From positions 1 through 64,000 of the forward strand of contig CACFZK010000002.1 in NCBI GenBank assembly GCA_902570785.1: a stretch of 64,000 bases of DNA, given 5' to 3'. Position 1 is the first letter of the stretch. Each line of letters opens with the position of its first letter. The notes under the pieces are model-generated. The model was not told the DNA's origin and ran no database searches. It saw only the letters and a program-made list of their open reading frames with translations. The translations under genes were made by a program, and so were the position numbers. Of the stretch, positions 54,190 through 62,264 are shown one piece after another. The DNA comes from an uncultured Pelagibacteraceae bacterium. Lineage in GTDB: Bacteria; Pseudomonadota; Alphaproteobacteria; Pelagibacterales; Pelagibacteraceae.

Positions 54190-54935
54190 AAATATTAGTC
54201 GCTGTTAAAAGAGTTATTGATTACAACGTTCAGATAAGAGTCAAAGAGGACGGCTCTGGAGTTCATACAGACAATGTAAAAATGTCAACTAATCCACCAG
54301 ATGATAATGCAACTGAAGAGTCAGTTAAATTAAAAGAGTCTGGAAAAGTAAAAGAGATTGTAGCAATAACAATTGGTGAAGAAAAAGCACAAGAAACAGT
54401 TCGTAAAGCTTTAGCAGTGGGTGCTGATAGAGGAATTCACGTTAAAGCAGATAGTTATATTGAACCACTAGGTATAGCGAAAATCTTAAAAAAAGTAGTT
54501 GAGAAAGAAAAACCAGATATGGTTTTTTTAGGTAAGCAAGCAATCGATGATGATTGTAATCAAACAGGCCAAATGCTTGCAGCGATGTTGAATTGGCCTC
54601 AAGCAACTTTTAGTTCAAAAGTAACTTTAAAAGATAAAAGCATGGAAATTGTAAGAGAAATTGACGAAGGTTTAGAAACAGTTGAGGTAAATCTACCAGC
54701 AGTGGTTACTTGCGATCTAAGACTTAATGAACCTCGATATGCCTCTTTACCAAATATTATGAAAGCTAAAAAAAAACCAATTGAACAAATAGCTGCTAAA
54801 GATTTAGGCGTAGATATTGCAAATAGAGTTCAGCAATTAAAAGTAGAGGAACCACCAAAAAGAAAAGCAGGAATTAAAGTTGCAAATGTAGCAGAATTAG
54901 TAAGTAAACTTAAAAATGAGGCGAAGGTAATTTAA
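54186..54935 (+). CDS. etfB: Electron transfer flavoprotein beta subunit
   Basis: Half of the soluble ETF that collects electrons from flavin dehydrogenases. Family motifs: N-terminal [29 protein letters not shown] and the signature [20 protein letters not shown] with the later [22 protein letters not shown] (key residues N-P-RY--LP). 249 residues. One-base overlap with etfA. Confidence 0.96.
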   Translation: MKILVAVKRVIDYNVQIRVKEDGSGVHTDNVKMSTNPPDDNATEESVKLKESGKVKEIVAITIGEEKAQETVRKALAVGADRGIHVKADSYIEPLGIAKILKKVVEKEKPDMVFLGKQAIDDDCNQTGQMLAAMLNWPQATFSSKVTLKDKSMEIVREIDEGLETVEVNLPAVVTCDLRLNEPRYASLPNIMKAKKKPIEQIAAKDLGVDIANRVQQLKVEEPPKRKAGIKVANVAELVSKLKNEAKVI

Positions 54936-55888
54936 TGTCAGTATTATTAATAGCAGAGCATAATAATAAAAATCTCAAACCATTTACTTTAAATGCATTA
55001 AGTGCTGCATCAAAAATCGATGCCGAGGTACATGTATTGGTTGCTGGCAGCGGATGTGAAAGTGTTGCAAAAGAAGTTGCTGCAGTTCCTTTAGTTAAAA
55101 AAGTTTTACTCTGTGATTCACCTAATTATCAAAACTATTTACCAGAAAATTTAGCACCTTTGGTAACTAAGAATGCCGATAAATATGATCATATTGTTGC
55201 ATCAGCGAATACATTTGGAAAAAACTTTATGCCAAGAGTTGCTGCTGTATTAGACACTTCTCAAGTAAGTGATGTAATAAAAGTTAATTCGCCTGATACA
55301 TTTGTAAGACCAATTTATGCAGGTAACGCTTTTGCGACTGTAAAAAGTAATGACAAAAAAAGATGTGTAACAATTAGACCAACTTCTTTTGAACCTGCAC
55401 CTAAAACAGGAGGTTCTGCACAAGTTGAAAAAGTAGAGGCAGCTGATGTTCCTAATTTTTCAAAGTTTGTCAAAAGAGAAGAAACAAAATCAGAAAGACC
55501 TGAACTTGGAACTGCTAGAATAGTAGTGTCTGGTGGACGAGGGCTAGAAAGTGGAGAAAATTTTAAACTCATAACTGATATTGCTGATAAATTAAACGCA
55601 GCAGTTGGTGCATCACGTGCAGCTGTTGATGCAGGTTACATAAGCAATGATCATCAAGTTGGTCAAACAGGAAAAGTTGTTGTGCCAGATTTATATATTG
55701 CAGTTGGAATTTCAGGAGCGATTCAACACCTGGCTGGAATGAAAGAGAGCAAAATAATTGTCGCAATTAACAAAGATGGTGAAGCTCCAATATTCAGTAT
55801 CGCTGATTATGGTTTAGAAGCAGACTTATTCAAAGCCCTTCCCGAGTTCCTTTCCGAGTTAAACAAACTCAATACTATCCAAAAATAA
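54935..55888 (+). CDS. etfA: Electron transfer flavoprotein alpha subunit
   Basis: FAD-binding subunit of ETF. The C-terminal FAD domain is complete: VSGGRGLESGENF, ASRAAVDAGY, QVGQTGKVV, YIAVGISGAIQHLAGM and AINKDGEAPIFSIADYGLEAD. 317 residues, standard. Begins on the last base of etfB. Confidence 0.97.
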   Translation: MSVLLIAEHNNKNLKPFTLNALSAASKIDAEVHVLVAGSGCESVAKEVAAVPLVKKVLLCDSPNYQNYLPENLAPLVTKNADKYDHIVASANTFGKNFMPRVAAVLDTSQVSDVIKVNSPDTFVRPIYAGNAFATVKSNDKKRCVTIRPTSFEPAPKTGGSAQVEKVEAADVPNFSKFVKREETKSERPELGTARIVVSGGRGLESGENFKLITDIADKLNAAVGASRAAVDAGYISNDHQVGQTGKVVVPDLYIAVGISGAIQHLAGMKESKIIVAINKDGEAPIFSIADYGLEADLFKALPEFLSELNKLNTIQK

Positions 55889-55909
55889 TTAGTTTGATAT
55901 AGTCTCGTC

Positions 55910-57517
55910 ATGGCGCGAGAAGCAACAGAATATGATGTAGTAATAGTAGGAGCTGGTCCAGCGGGTTTATCTACGGCAATTAAATTAAAACAATTAGATC
56001 CCAAACTAAATGTATGTATTTTAGAAAAAGGATCTGAAGTAGGTGCTCATATTTTAAGTGGAAATGTTTTAGAAACAAGAGCTCTCGATGAATTATTGCC
56101 AAAATGGAGAGAGCAAGGAGCACCAATTAAAACGAAAGTCTCAAAAGAAAAGTTTTTATTTTTAGGAAAAAATTCCTCATTAAGTTGGCCAACTTGGCTT
56201 TTACCAGCAGTTCAAAAAAATCATAATAATTATATTGTAAGTCTTGCAAATTTATGTCGTTGGTTGGCAGAGCAGGCTGAAAAATTGGGAGTTGAAATTT
56301 TCCCTGGATTTCCAGCAAGCGAAGTACTTTATAACGAAGATGGATCTATAAAAGGAGTAGCAACTCTAGATATGGGTTTAGATAAAGATGGAAATAAAAA
56401 AGATGGTTATCAAGAGGGAATGGAATTGCATGCTAAGGTTACTATTTTTTCTGAAGGTTGTAGAGGGCATTTAGGAAAAGAATTAATTAAAAAATTTAAT
56501 CTTGATGAGGGAAAAAATCCTCAACAATACGGAATTGGTTTAAAAGAAATATGGGAAGTAAGCGATGAACAGCATCAGGAAGGTTTGGTTATGCATACAG
56601 CTGGCTGGCCTTTAGATAGCAAAACATATGGTGGAAGTTTTATTTATCACGCTGAAAAAAAACAAATTTATATTGGTTACGTGATTGGTCTTGATTACCA
56701 AAACCCACACCTATCACCTTTTGATGAGTTTCAAAGATTTAAAACCCATAAGGCAATTAGAAAAATGCTAGAAGGTGGAAAAAGAATTTCATTCGGAGCT
56801 AGAGCCTTAATTGAAGGTGGTCTTCAAAGTTTACCTAAAATGCACATGCCTGGTGCTTTATTGGTTGGGTGCGATGCAGGAACTTTAAATATGCCTAAGA
56901 TTAAAGGAACACATACCGCAATGAAGAGCGGAATGATTGCAGCAGAAACTATTATTGAGCATTTTAAAAATAAAAGAACATTATCTTATTATGAAGAATT
57001 ATTTAAAAAAAGTTGGGTTTACCAAGAGTTACATGCAGCAAGAAATGTTAAACCAAGTTTTAGTTGGGGTTTATTATTAGGGATTATTTTTACAGGTATC
57101 GACCAAATATTATTCAGGGGTAAATTACCATTTACTCTTAAACACAAGCATGCTGATCATGAGGCGTTAAAACCTTCAGCTCAAATGCCTAAAATAGATT
57201 ATCCAAAACCTGACGGAAAACTTACTTTTGATAAAACAAGTTCAGTTTATTTGACAGGTACTAATCACACAGATAATCAACCTGTACACCTTAAATTAAA
57301 AGATCCTAATTTGCCGGTGAGTTATACTTTAAGTAAGTACGATGAACCTGCTCAAAGATACTGCCCAGTGGGCGTTTATGAAATTCAACAAGAAAAATTT
57401 GTAATAAATTCACAAAACTGTATTCACTGTAAAACTTGCGATATTAAAGAACCTTCTCAGAATATTACCTGGGTCGCCCCTGAAGGCGGCGGCGGACCTA
57501 AGTACGGTAATATGTAA
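55910..57517 (+). CDS. Electron transfer flavoprotein-ubiquinone oxidoreductase
   Basis: Inner-membrane enzyme that passes electrons from ETF to ubiquinone. N-terminal FAD loop VVIVGAGPAGLSTAI, the family segment EKGSEVGAHILSGNVLE, and the C-terminal 4Fe-4S domain with RYCPVGVYE and NCIHCKTCDIK. 535 residues, complete. Placed 21 bases after etfA, it completes a route from methyl-amine oxidation to the respiratory chain. Confidence 0.97.
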   Translation: MAREATEYDVVIVGAGPAGLSTAIKLKQLDPKLNVCILEKGSEVGAHILSGNVLETRALDELLPKWREQGAPIKTKVSKEKFLFLGKNSSLSWPTWLLPAVQKNHNNYIVSLANLCRWLAEQAEKLGVEIFPGFPASEVLYNEDGSIKGVATLDMGLDKDGNKKDGYQEGMELHAKVTIFSEGCRGHLGKELIKKFNLDEGKNPQQYGIGLKEIWEVSDEQHQEGLVMHTAGWPLDSKTYGGSFIYHAEKKQIYIGYVIGLDYQNPHLSPFDEFQRFKTHKAIRKMLEGGKRISFGARALIEGGLQSLPKMHMPGALLVGCDAGTLNMPKIKGTHTAMKSGMIAAETIIEHFKNKRTLSYYEELFKKSWVYQELHAARNVKPSFSWGLLLGIIFTGIDQILFRGKLPFTLKHKHADHEALKPSAQMPKIDYPKPDGKLTFDKTSSVYLTGTNHTDNQPVHLKLKDPNLPVSYTLSKYDEPAQRYCPVGVYEIQQEKFVINSQNCIHCKTCDIKEPSQNITWVAPEGGGGPKYGNM

Positions 57518-58410
57518 TGTCAAAAAATAAAATTAGCTCAGCTATGTTTTTTGTTTTATTAGCTGGGTTAATCTGGTCTTTCGGTCCATTAGTGATAAGA
57601 AATATGGACAATGCTGAACTTGTTCCATGGCAGTATTCTTTAATAAGAGGGTTAGCAATTTTTTTAATTTTAAATCTTTATTTATTTTTAGTCGAAGGCA
57701 CAAACTTTATTAATAATTATAATAAAATAGGCACATCAGGATTAATTGGAGGAATAAGTCTTGGTGTTGCTAATATAACTTTTATTCTCTCATTAACAAC
57801 AACCTCAGCCGCAGTTACTCTTTTGATGTTAGGTGCATTACCTTTTATAGCGGCAATAGTTGCTTATATTGTTTTAAACGAAAAAATATCTAAAACCACT
57901 TTGATAGCCATAACAATTGCAGCAGCTGGAATAATATTTATGTGTTTTGATAGTATTCAAACTGGGACACTGTTTGGTCTTGTTAATGGATTAATATCTT
58001 CTTTAGGGTTTGCAATATTTACAGTTACTCTAAGATATAAAAAAAATACTCCAAAACTAACAACTGTATCTATAGCAGGATTATTTGCAGCCGGTGTTTC
58101 TTTGTTAGTTTTGATTTTTAATGACAGTAATATTTTTATGACTTTAAAAAACACTTCACTCTCGTCACTACATGGATTTATAGTTTGTTCAGCACTTATT
58201 TTATATTCAGCAAAATCAAAATATCTACCAGCTGCTGATCTAACTCTTCTATCGCTCACAGAAATTTTGGGTGGAATTTTTTGGGTTTGGCTTCCTTTAT
58301 TAGGGATTAATGAGGTTCCAAGTAATAATACAATTATTGGAGGAGTTATAATTAGCTTGGCAATTATCTTTTACGGTTTAAATACAAGACGTTATATTTT
58401 TAGATATTAA
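57517..58410 (+). CDS. EamA/DMT-family transporter
   Basis: 297 residues with about ten membrane segments and two EamA repeats (first about 9-140, second about 150-290). The first segment LLAGLIWSFGPLVIR and YIVLNEKISKTTLIAI (PALWNEK-like end of repeat one) are typical of the drug/metabolite superfamily. Substrate unknown. It starts on the last base of the ETF-QO stop, so it may move a metabolite of the amine pathway. Its end overlaps the next, convergent gene by four bases. Confidence 0.85.
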   Translation: MSKNKISSAMFFVLLAGLIWSFGPLVIRNMDNAELVPWQYSLIRGLAIFLILNLYLFLVEGTNFINNYNKIGTSGLIGGISLGVANITFILSLTTTSAAVTLLMLGALPFIAAIVAYIVLNEKISKTTLIAITIAAAGIIFMCFDSIQTGTLFGLVNGLISSLGFAIFTVTLRYKKNTPKLTTVSIAGLFAAGVSLLVLIFNDSNIFMTLKNTSLSSLHGFIVCSALILYSAKSKYLPAADLTLLSLTEILGGIFWVWLPLLGINEVPSNNTIIGGVIISLAIIFYGLNTRRYIFRY

Positions 58411-59066
58411 TTAGATTTAGCTATTCCCTCAAGCTCATCTGACTCGAAGACTATTTTTTCCGAAACATTTTTTGAGATGTACAACATTGCTTTAACGACA
58501 TTATGAATCTTTATAGGTTTATATTTTTTTAAACTTCCAAAAGCAAATAGAGTTAAAGTATTCATAACAGGTGTAAAGATTACCTCACCTAATCTAAATG
58601 ACTTTCTATTACCAATTAATAAGGATGGTCTGATGATAGCAAGCTTTGAAAAGTTTAAATTTTTCAATTGCTCTTCCACTTGGCCTTTATTTTTTAAATA
58701 ATTACTTGATGCATTTGGATTAGCACCAATAGATGAGACGTAATAAAAAGATTTCACTGAGTTTGTTTTTGCTATTTTCGCAACATCAACTGGAATATTA
58801 TATTCAACTCTTCTGTATTCATCCTTATTAGGTGTATCTTTTTTAGTGGTGCCAATACAAAAAAAACAATCATCTCCAATTATTTTATCTTTATATTGTT
58901 CTAGATTGGAAAAATCAGTCTTAATAATTTCTACTTTTGGATTATTGACTTCAGGTATAGAGCGAACAAAAACTTTAATCTTATCGTAAGAATTATTTAA
59001 AAGAATAGTTTTAAATAACTCGTTTCCAATTAAACCTGATGAACCAAATATTAATGCAGTTTTCAT
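58407..59066 (-). CDS. NAD(P)-binding Rossmann protein (atypical SDR, HTATIP2-like)
   Basis: 219 residues. N-terminal dinucleotide motif ALIFGSSGLIGNELF, then DDCFFCIGTTKKDT and the YYVSSIGANPNASSNYLKNKGQVEEQL segment (residues about 107-134; Tyr-x-x-x-Lys spacing near SNYLKNK), which matches atypical SDRs related to TIP30/HTATIP2 and YbjT-like proteins. Possible role in quinone or redox metabolism; unknown. Lies 25 bases downstream of the Anbu-type protease in the same direction. Confidence 0.8.
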   Translation of the reverse strand: MKTALIFGSSGLIGNELFKTILLNNSYDKIKVFVRSIPEVNNPKVEIIKTDFSNLEQYKDKIIGDDCFFCIGTTKKDTPNKDEYRRVEYNIPVDVAKIAKTNSVKSFYYVSSIGANPNASSNYLKNKGQVEEQLKNLNFSKLAIIRPSLLIGNRKSFRLGEVIFTPVMNTLTLFAFGSLKKYKPIKIHNVVKAMLYISKNVSEKIVFESDELEGIAKSN

Positions 59067-59091
59067 AAATTAAATTTGGAGAGTAGGGCTA

Positions 59092-59814
59092 TTATATTTC
59101 CCAATCAAATCTTGGAAATGTATCGAATAGTTTAACAACTTTATCAGACCATTGATTACAGACTTTGGCGTAGTCTTCGTCTGTAGTATTTAAACATTTT
59201 AAGGAGGTAACTTTGTTTGTATCTTTTTTGTAAATAGCAAAATCTATCGGAGGTCCCACAGTCAAATCACTTTTTAAAGTGGAGTCCATTGAAATTAAAG
59301 CACATCTTGAAGCATCACCTATTTTCACACTCGGCGTTATTACTCTGTCAAGAATTGGTTTTCCATATTTAACCTCGCCAATTACTAAATATGGTTTGCT
59401 ATCAGCTGGTCTAATAAAATTTCCCTGCGGATAAACTAGATAAATTTCTTGAGGTTGACCTTTAATTTGACCGCCAACAATAAACGTTGCTCCAAGAGTA
59501 AGAATGTCTGTGTTAACCCCATCTGGCGATGAATGTTTAATGTTTAATTTACCCAAATAAGTCGCGATCTGCTCGAAATCTTTACATGTATTAAGATTCG
59601 GACCATTTTTGCTTTTTAAATCTTTTTCTATAGATTTATAGACCGCTTGAGATGTACCTAAATTCCCTGAAGTTACTATGAATATCGTTCTATCATCTAC
59701 ATCATGAGTGAACATCTTAGAATAGATATTCACATTATCCATACCAGCATTTGTTCTTGAGTCGGAGGCAAATACTAAACCCTCTTTAGTTTTTATTCCG
59801 ATACAATATGTCAT
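59092..59814 (-). CDS. Anbu-type proteasome-like protease (Ntn hydrolase)
   Basis: 240 residues starting MTYCIGIKTKEGLVFASDSRTNAG, the N terminus of the bacterial ancestral beta-subunit (Anbu) group of proteasome-related peptidases; Thr 2 would be the nucleophile after methionine removal. Further family marks are the GNLGTSQAV and LISMDSTLKSDLTVGPPIDF segments. In many proteobacteria Anbu is encoded with an alpha-E protein, a transglutaminase and a circularly permuted ATP-grasp protein; here only the ATP-grasp gene is adjacent, divergent with 112 bases between. Proposed roles include peptide turnover or tagging; unproven. Confidence 0.88.
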   Translation of the reverse strand: MTYCIGIKTKEGLVFASDSRTNAGMDNVNIYSKMFTHDVDDRTIFIVTSGNLGTSQAVYKSIEKDLKSKNGPNLNTCKDFEQIATYLGKLNIKHSSPDGVNTDILTLGATFIVGGQIKGQPQEIYLVYPQGNFIRPADSKPYLVIGEVKYGKPILDRVITPSVKIGDASRCALISMDSTLKSDLTVGPPIDFAIYKKDTNKVTSLKCLNTTDEDYAKVCNQWSDKVVKLFDTFPRFDWEI

Positions 59815-59926
59815 GATAGAATACTTAATTAAAAAATGTTAAACATTCAAATTAATTATTACATGTCAGCTATCTAATTAATGCAATTGCTTGTAACGTT
59901 AAATTGTAAACAATGAAGGAATGTTA

Positions 59927-61369
59927 ATGGCGTCACTATGGGATAAATATGATTCTGACACCACCTATGATGAATATCTAGGTGAAGATAATAAGCTTAG
60001 AAAACAAGCTAAGGTAATCTCGAATATACTCGAAAGAATAGGTAGTAAAAAACTTCAAGAGATTGAGAGAAATTGTGCAAGCACAATAAGTGCGAGGGGA
60101 ATTAATTTTCGTGTTTATTCTTCTGGACAAAAGGCTCAAGAAAAAAAGTGGCCGCTCGATATAATCCCAAGAATTATTCCAAAAAAAGATTGGTCTAAAG
60201 TATCAAAAGGGTTATTACAAAGAGTCAAGGCTCTTAATCTTTTCATTGACGATGTCTATAATGATAAAAAGATATTTAAAGATAACGTTATTCCAAGAGA
60301 ACTAGTTTTTAACTCTCCTTATTATTTAAAAGAGTGTGATGGTTTTTCACCAAAACATAAAGCGTGGTCAAATATTTCTGGTATAGATTTAATTAGAAAT
60401 ATCAAAGGAGACTTTTTGGTCTTAGAGGACAATTTAAGAGTTCCTTCAGGGATTTCATATATGCTTGAAAATAGAATGGTTATGCGTGATGTATTCCCTG
60501 AATTATTTACTAGATATAAAGTTTCAGATATTCATCAATACCCAAACAAACTTTACAACTGCATGCTTGAGTGTATTCCAAAAAAAACTAAAGATCCTCA
60601 CATGTGTGTTTTAACTCCAGGAAGAGCCAACTCTGCATATTTTGAACACAGATTTTTATCGGAACAAATGGGTATAGCTCTCGTAGAAGGTAAAGATTTA
60701 TTTGTTGAGAAAGATGTTGTTTACATGAAAACTGTTAGAGGAAAATTAAAAGTTGATTGTATCTACAGAAGACTTGATGACACATTTTTAGACCCTAAGG
60801 CCTTTTACAAAGGATCTTTAATTGGAGTTCCAGGATTATTTAAAGCTTGGAGAAAAGGTAACGTAGGAATTTTAAATGCACCAGGAACAGGAATAGCCGA
60901 TGATAAAGCAATTTATTCTTACGTTGATAAAATGATAGTTTATTATTTAGGTGAGCAACCGAAAATACAACAAGTTGAAACTTTACTTTGTAGTGAAAAA
61001 ATCCATAGAGAACATGTAATAGAAAATATTTCTAAGTTTGTTGTAAAACCAACAAATGGTTCCGGTGGCAATGGTATTTTAATTGGACCACATGCTTCAA
61101 AAAAAAACAGAGAGGCAATGAAAAAAAATATTTTAAAAAACCCTAGAAATTATATAGCACAACCTCTAGAAATTCTTTCAACAACACCAACAATCACAGA
61201 AAATAGTATTGAACCGAGACATTTGGATTTAAGACCATTTATTTTAAGCGGAAAATCAACTTGGGTTACTACAGGTGGATTAACAAGGGTGGCATTAAAA
61301 AAAGGAAGTACGATTGTAAATAGTTCACAAGGTGGCGGATCTAAAGATACAATGATAATCGATATGTAG
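59927..61369 (+). CDS. Circularly permuted ATP-grasp type 2 protein
   Basis: About 480 residues of the COG2308-like family. Landmarks: the N-terminal YDEYLGEDNKLRK region, RGINFRVYSSGQKAQEKKWPLDIIPR, LEDNLRVPSGISYMLENR, the Arg-x-x-D segment YRRLDD, and the ATP-grasp-like FVVKPTNGSGGNGI with PRHLDLRPFIL near the end. Predicted to be an amidoligase that joins amino acids or peptides. ATG 59927 is preferred over ATG 59921, because AAGGA at 59916-59920 is at a proper distance only from it. Divergent partner of the Anbu gene. Confidence 0.9.
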   Translation: MASLWDKYDSDTTYDEYLGEDNKLRKQAKVISNILERIGSKKLQEIERNCASTISARGINFRVYSSGQKAQEKKWPLDIIPRIIPKKDWSKVSKGLLQRVKALNLFIDDVYNDKKIFKDNVIPRELVFNSPYYLKECDGFSPKHKAWSNISGIDLIRNIKGDFLVLEDNLRVPSGISYMLENRMVMRDVFPELFTRYKVSDIHQYPNKLYNCMLECIPKKTKDPHMCVLTPGRANSAYFEHRFLSEQMGIALVEGKDLFVEKDVVYMKTVRGKLKVDCIYRRLDDTFLDPKAFYKGSLIGVPGLFKAWRKGNVGILNAPGTGIADDKAIYSYVDKMIVYYLGEQPKIQQVETLLCSEKIHREHVIENISKFVVKPTNGSGGNGILIGPHASKKNREAMKKNILKNPRNYIAQPLEILSTTPTITENSIEPRHLDLRPFILSGKSTWVTTGGLTRVALKKGSTIVNSSQGGGSKDTMIIDM

Positions 61370-61371
61370 AT

Positions 61372-61743
61372 CTAAGAAAGATCTGCAGCAAATTCTTTTA
61401 ACTTTTCAATTGGAACCAACTCTAAAGTTTTTTCATGAGTTGCTTTTAAATATATTGGACAACCTTTTCCTGCTTCAAGCGCTCTTGCGTACCAGCTAGC
61501 ACAAACACACCACTTATCTCCATCTTTAAGTCCAGGAAAACCAAATTCAGGATGAGGAGTAATCAAATCATTGCCCGCTTGCTTACACCATTTCAAAAAT
61601 TCATCATTAACCTTTACACAAACAGTATGAAGTCCACGGTCATTTTTGTCTGTATTACAACAACCATCCCTAAACCATCCTGTCATAGGATCTGTAGAAC
61701 AGCTTTCTAAAGTTTCTCCTAATACGTTTTTTTGTTTGCTCAT
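61372..61743 (-). CDS. DUF2237 family protein
   Basis: 123 residues. The family pattern is clear: NVLGETLESCSTDPMTGWFRDGCC near the N terminus (positions 6-29), CVKVNDEFL, FGFPGLKDGDKWCVCASWYARAL and P--L-ATHEKTLE. Conserved cysteines (in ESCS, GCC, CVK and WCVC) could bind metal. Function unknown. It follows soxG with no gap, so in this genome it may serve sarcosine oxidation. Three bases separate its stop from that of the convergent ATP-grasp gene. Confidence 0.85.
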   Translation of the reverse strand: MSKQKNVLGETLESCSTDPMTGWFRDGCCNTDKNDRGLHTVCVKVNDEFLKWCKQAGNDLITPHPEFGFPGLKDGDKWCVCASWYARALEAGKGCPIYLKATHEKTLELVPIEKLKEFAADLS

Positions 61744-62264
61744 TATAAGTCTATTGTGTCCTGTAATCTTTTTTTGAAATAATCCTCATAAGATTTATTA
61801 CATGTAATTAAATATTTATCCTCAAGATTGTAAATTGTGCAGTCAATTCTTGCTATTAATGTCTGTGCGATTGTAAGAGGAGGAAATTTTTTTGAACGAA
61901 AATCAAAATGTGTTAGCTTATTTAAATAATCTTTCATTTTATCGCCACTAAATTCAAAATAAACCTGCCCGTAAGAACAATCAGAAGCCAATAGTTCATC
62001 ATTGGAATTCATAGTATTTATAATTTTTGACAATTCTTCGTCATCTTTATTTTTTAGGCAAATTAAACTCCACTGATCAAAAGACTGTTTTGCAAAAAGA
62101 AAATTCTCATTACTTATCATTCTGAGATTGTCTTTAGGCGGCAAGAGAGATATTTCTCCGTTCACAGTTTCTGCAAATCGACCGTCACCTTTTCCTCTTA
62201 AAAGAATTTGTTGAAAGTCTCTTTGGGCAATATAAATTCCATCTCCAGAAAAAGTTCTTGTCAT
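61743..62264 (-). CDS. soxG: Sarcosine oxidase gamma subunit
   Basis: 173 residues, weakly conserved as usual for SoxG. Recognised by the GcvT-like half-domain pattern GDGRFAETVNG, QSFDQWSLI, FDFRSKKFPPLTIAQTLIARIDCTIYNL (positions about 122-149, key TLIARID) and by position directly behind soxA with a four-base overlap. Part of the heterotetrameric enzyme that oxidises sarcosine to glycine and passes the methyl to tetrahydrofolate. Confidence 0.82.
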   Translation of the reverse strand: MTRTFSGDGIYIAQRDFQQILLRGKGDGRFAETVNGEISLLPPKDNLRMISNENFLFAKQSFDQWSLICLKNKDDEELSKIINTMNSNDELLASDCSYGQVYFEFSGDKMKDYLNKLTHFDFRSKKFPPLTIAQTLIARIDCTIYNLEDKYLITCNKSYEDYFKKRLQDTIDL

